Shown: piece by piece, positions 39,035 to 39,938 of the stretch
Position numbering within the stretch: the first letter of the stretch is position 1
How the letters are laid out: the number at the start of each line of letters is the position of its first letter
NCBI GenBank assembly: GCA_024401645.1
Contig: JAKSKR010000027.1
Span: forward strand, 1-39,938
Length of the DNA: 39,938 nucleotides
Direction of reading: 5' to 3'
Origin: Paludibacteraceae bacterium
GTDB lineage: Bacteria; Bacteroidota; Bacteroidia; Bacteroidales; Paludibacteraceae
Program-made: the position numbers and the translations under genes
Notes under the pieces: model-generated
The model's input: only the letters and a program-made list of their open reading frames with translations
Databases searched by the model: none
What the model was told of the DNA's origin: nothing

Positions 39035-39938
39035 ATGGGTGTATATGTCAATAAAAGCAGCGCTGGTTTTAAGGCGGCGCGCAAGTCGGAGTATGTCGAC
39101 AAGTCGCGCATGATTGCCATCACCAATCAGTTGCTTGATTCTGAACAGAATTTAATGTGCGTCAGTCGTCCGCGCCGCTTCGGTAAGTCGATGGCGGTAA
39201 AAATGCTATGCGCCTATTATTGCGAGGCTTACGATTCCTCTCCCCTTTTTGACGATTTGCAGATTGCGTACGAAGACAGCTACAAGGAATATTTAAACAA
39301 GTTCCCTGTCATATACGTTGATATTACTGAATTTTTGACAGATGGAACTTCACGCAAAGACATTGTAAAGCATCTTCAGCAGTCGGTAATAGAGGATTTG
39401 AATGAGACTTTTGACGAATGTTATGATAAGAACGAACCTTTAATGAAGGTGCTTCGTAAATATGTCGTTAAAACTGGCAAGAAACTAATCTTCCTTATTG
39501 ACGAATGGGATGCCCTTTGCCGTGAATATGAAGGTGAGGCTGATTTAATGGAAGAATATGTTGAACTATTGCGTAGCTTGTTCAAGTCTTCTTCAACTCC
39601 CGAGGTGTTCTCTCTGGTTTACATGACGGGTATTCTCCCTATCATAAAGTACAACACCCAGTCGGCGCTGAATGCATTCCACGAATATTCCATGGTGACA
39701 CCTGGAAAGTTGGCGCCTTATATTGGATTCACAAATGCTGAAGTGCAGACGTTGTGTGAGAAGTATGGAATGTCTTATGCGGAAATGAAAAACTGGTATG
39801 ATGGCTACAATTTGAAAGGTGTTGGTTCCATCTATAACTCTAACAGTGTAATTACCGCCATCGATAATGAAAAATGTACCGGTTATTGGACGAAAACTGC
39901 GGCTTACGATTCAGTCTCGTCTTACATCAGCATGAATT
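39035..39938 (+). CDS. AAA-ATPase/PD-(D/E)XK nuclease protein, array copy 3 (3' end beyond window)
   Basis: About 301 codons are visible; the nuclease domain lies past the edge. Residues 1-92 carry substitutions unique to this copy (SEQNLMCVSRPRRFGKSMAV, FDDLQIAYEDSYKEY). The next part, up to about residue 190, follows the copy 2 variant with a few changes (VIYVDITEFLTDGTSRKDIV). From about residue 205 it is copy 1's sequence again (ALNAFHEYSMVTPGKLAPYI). Walker A and B are intact. It is thus a three-way mosaic. Whether more copies follow cannot be seen. Confidence 0.88.
   Translation, partial: MGVYVNKSSAGFKAARKSEYVDKSRMIAITNQLLDSEQNLMCVSRPRRFGKSMAVKMLCAYYCEAYDSSPLFDDLQIAYEDSYKEYLNKFPVIYVDITEFLTDGTSRKDIVKHLQQSVIEDLNETFDECYDKNEPLMKVLRKYVVKTGKKLIFLIDEWDALCREYEGEADLMEEYVELLRSLFKSSSTPEVFSLVYMTGILPIIKYNTQSALNAFHEYSMVTPGKLAPYIGFTNAEVQTLCEKYGMSYAEMKNWYDGYNLKGVGSIYNSNSVITAIDNEKCTGYWTKTAAYDSVSSYISMN

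Larger units (their letters stand above)
35637..39938 (+). repeat. Tandem gene array with 1,699-bp period
   Basis: The start codons are at 35637, 37336 and 39035, exactly 1,699 bp apart. Gene starts, the nuclease halves and the spacers are near-identical at the nucleotide level; the central segments vary in blocks. No transposase, integrase or terminal inverted repeats are seen, so this is a gene-amplification array rather than an insertion sequence. Confidence 0.92.

Noticed and set aside
35637..39938. Array as a transposable element
   Set aside because: No transposase, integrase or terminal inverted repeats are present. The units are complete genes with spacers.

Overview
The window looks like a chromosomal segment of a Bacteroidota member, most likely order Bacteroidales and close to Prevotellaceae. 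This rests on several promoters that match the Bacteroidota -7 element TAnnTTTG and on lineage-typical families: a PorT-like barrel, DUF4290, DUF2582, a type IX-like sorting domain, GSCFA, and an RND operon ending in a PG0541-like gene. I cannot name the species.

Positions 1-13,250 are mostly housekeeping and envelope genes. Two identical tRNA-Val(UAC) genes (the first cut by the window edge) are followed by a terminator, a uracil-DNA glycosylase-like gene, a small hypothetical gene, dnaB, and an unrecognised protein with a possible HEPN RX4H motif. A leftward operon then encodes a six-LysM/periplasmic-binding-fold protein, a barrel protein and DUF4290. Next come a leftward pair (short sorting-domain protein, then a GH5 glucanase), a secreted orphan, a DUF2582 winged helix protein, and an OmpA lipoprotein overlapping a GSCFA protein.

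Positions 13,270-26,060 hold rimM, an AbiEi/AbiEii-like toxin-antitoxin pair, a leftward five-gene TetR/TolC/adaptor/RND pump/PII-like operon, an RRM protein, and a TPR-lipoprotein-aroE operon.

Positions 26,150-35,450 are the most unusual part. A tightly packed leftward operon encodes two small Lys/Arg-rich proteins sharing a repeated motif, two TerB-like acidic helical proteins, an 81-residue candidate RiPP precursor and a graspetide-type ATP-grasp ligase. Across a 326-bp intergenic region carrying a 27-bp inverted repeat with four TTGGTCC boxes, rightward genes encode a membrane-anchored OmpA chimera, a small internally duplicated protein, pyroglutamyl-peptidase I, two paralogous six-TM channel proteins whose pore has lost TVGYGD, and an outer-membrane protein. 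That these form one system is inference. The densely packed parts are the six leftward genes and the channel-channel-outer-membrane trio.

Positions 35,640-39,938 are a head-to-tail array of AAA-ATPase/PD-(D/E)XK (DUF1703) genes on an exact 1,699-bp period. Each copy has its own promoter, and spacers carry terminators. The copies are a mosaic: the N-terminal start and the C-terminal half are nearly identical, while the central segment exists as exchangeable variants. The third copy runs off the window.
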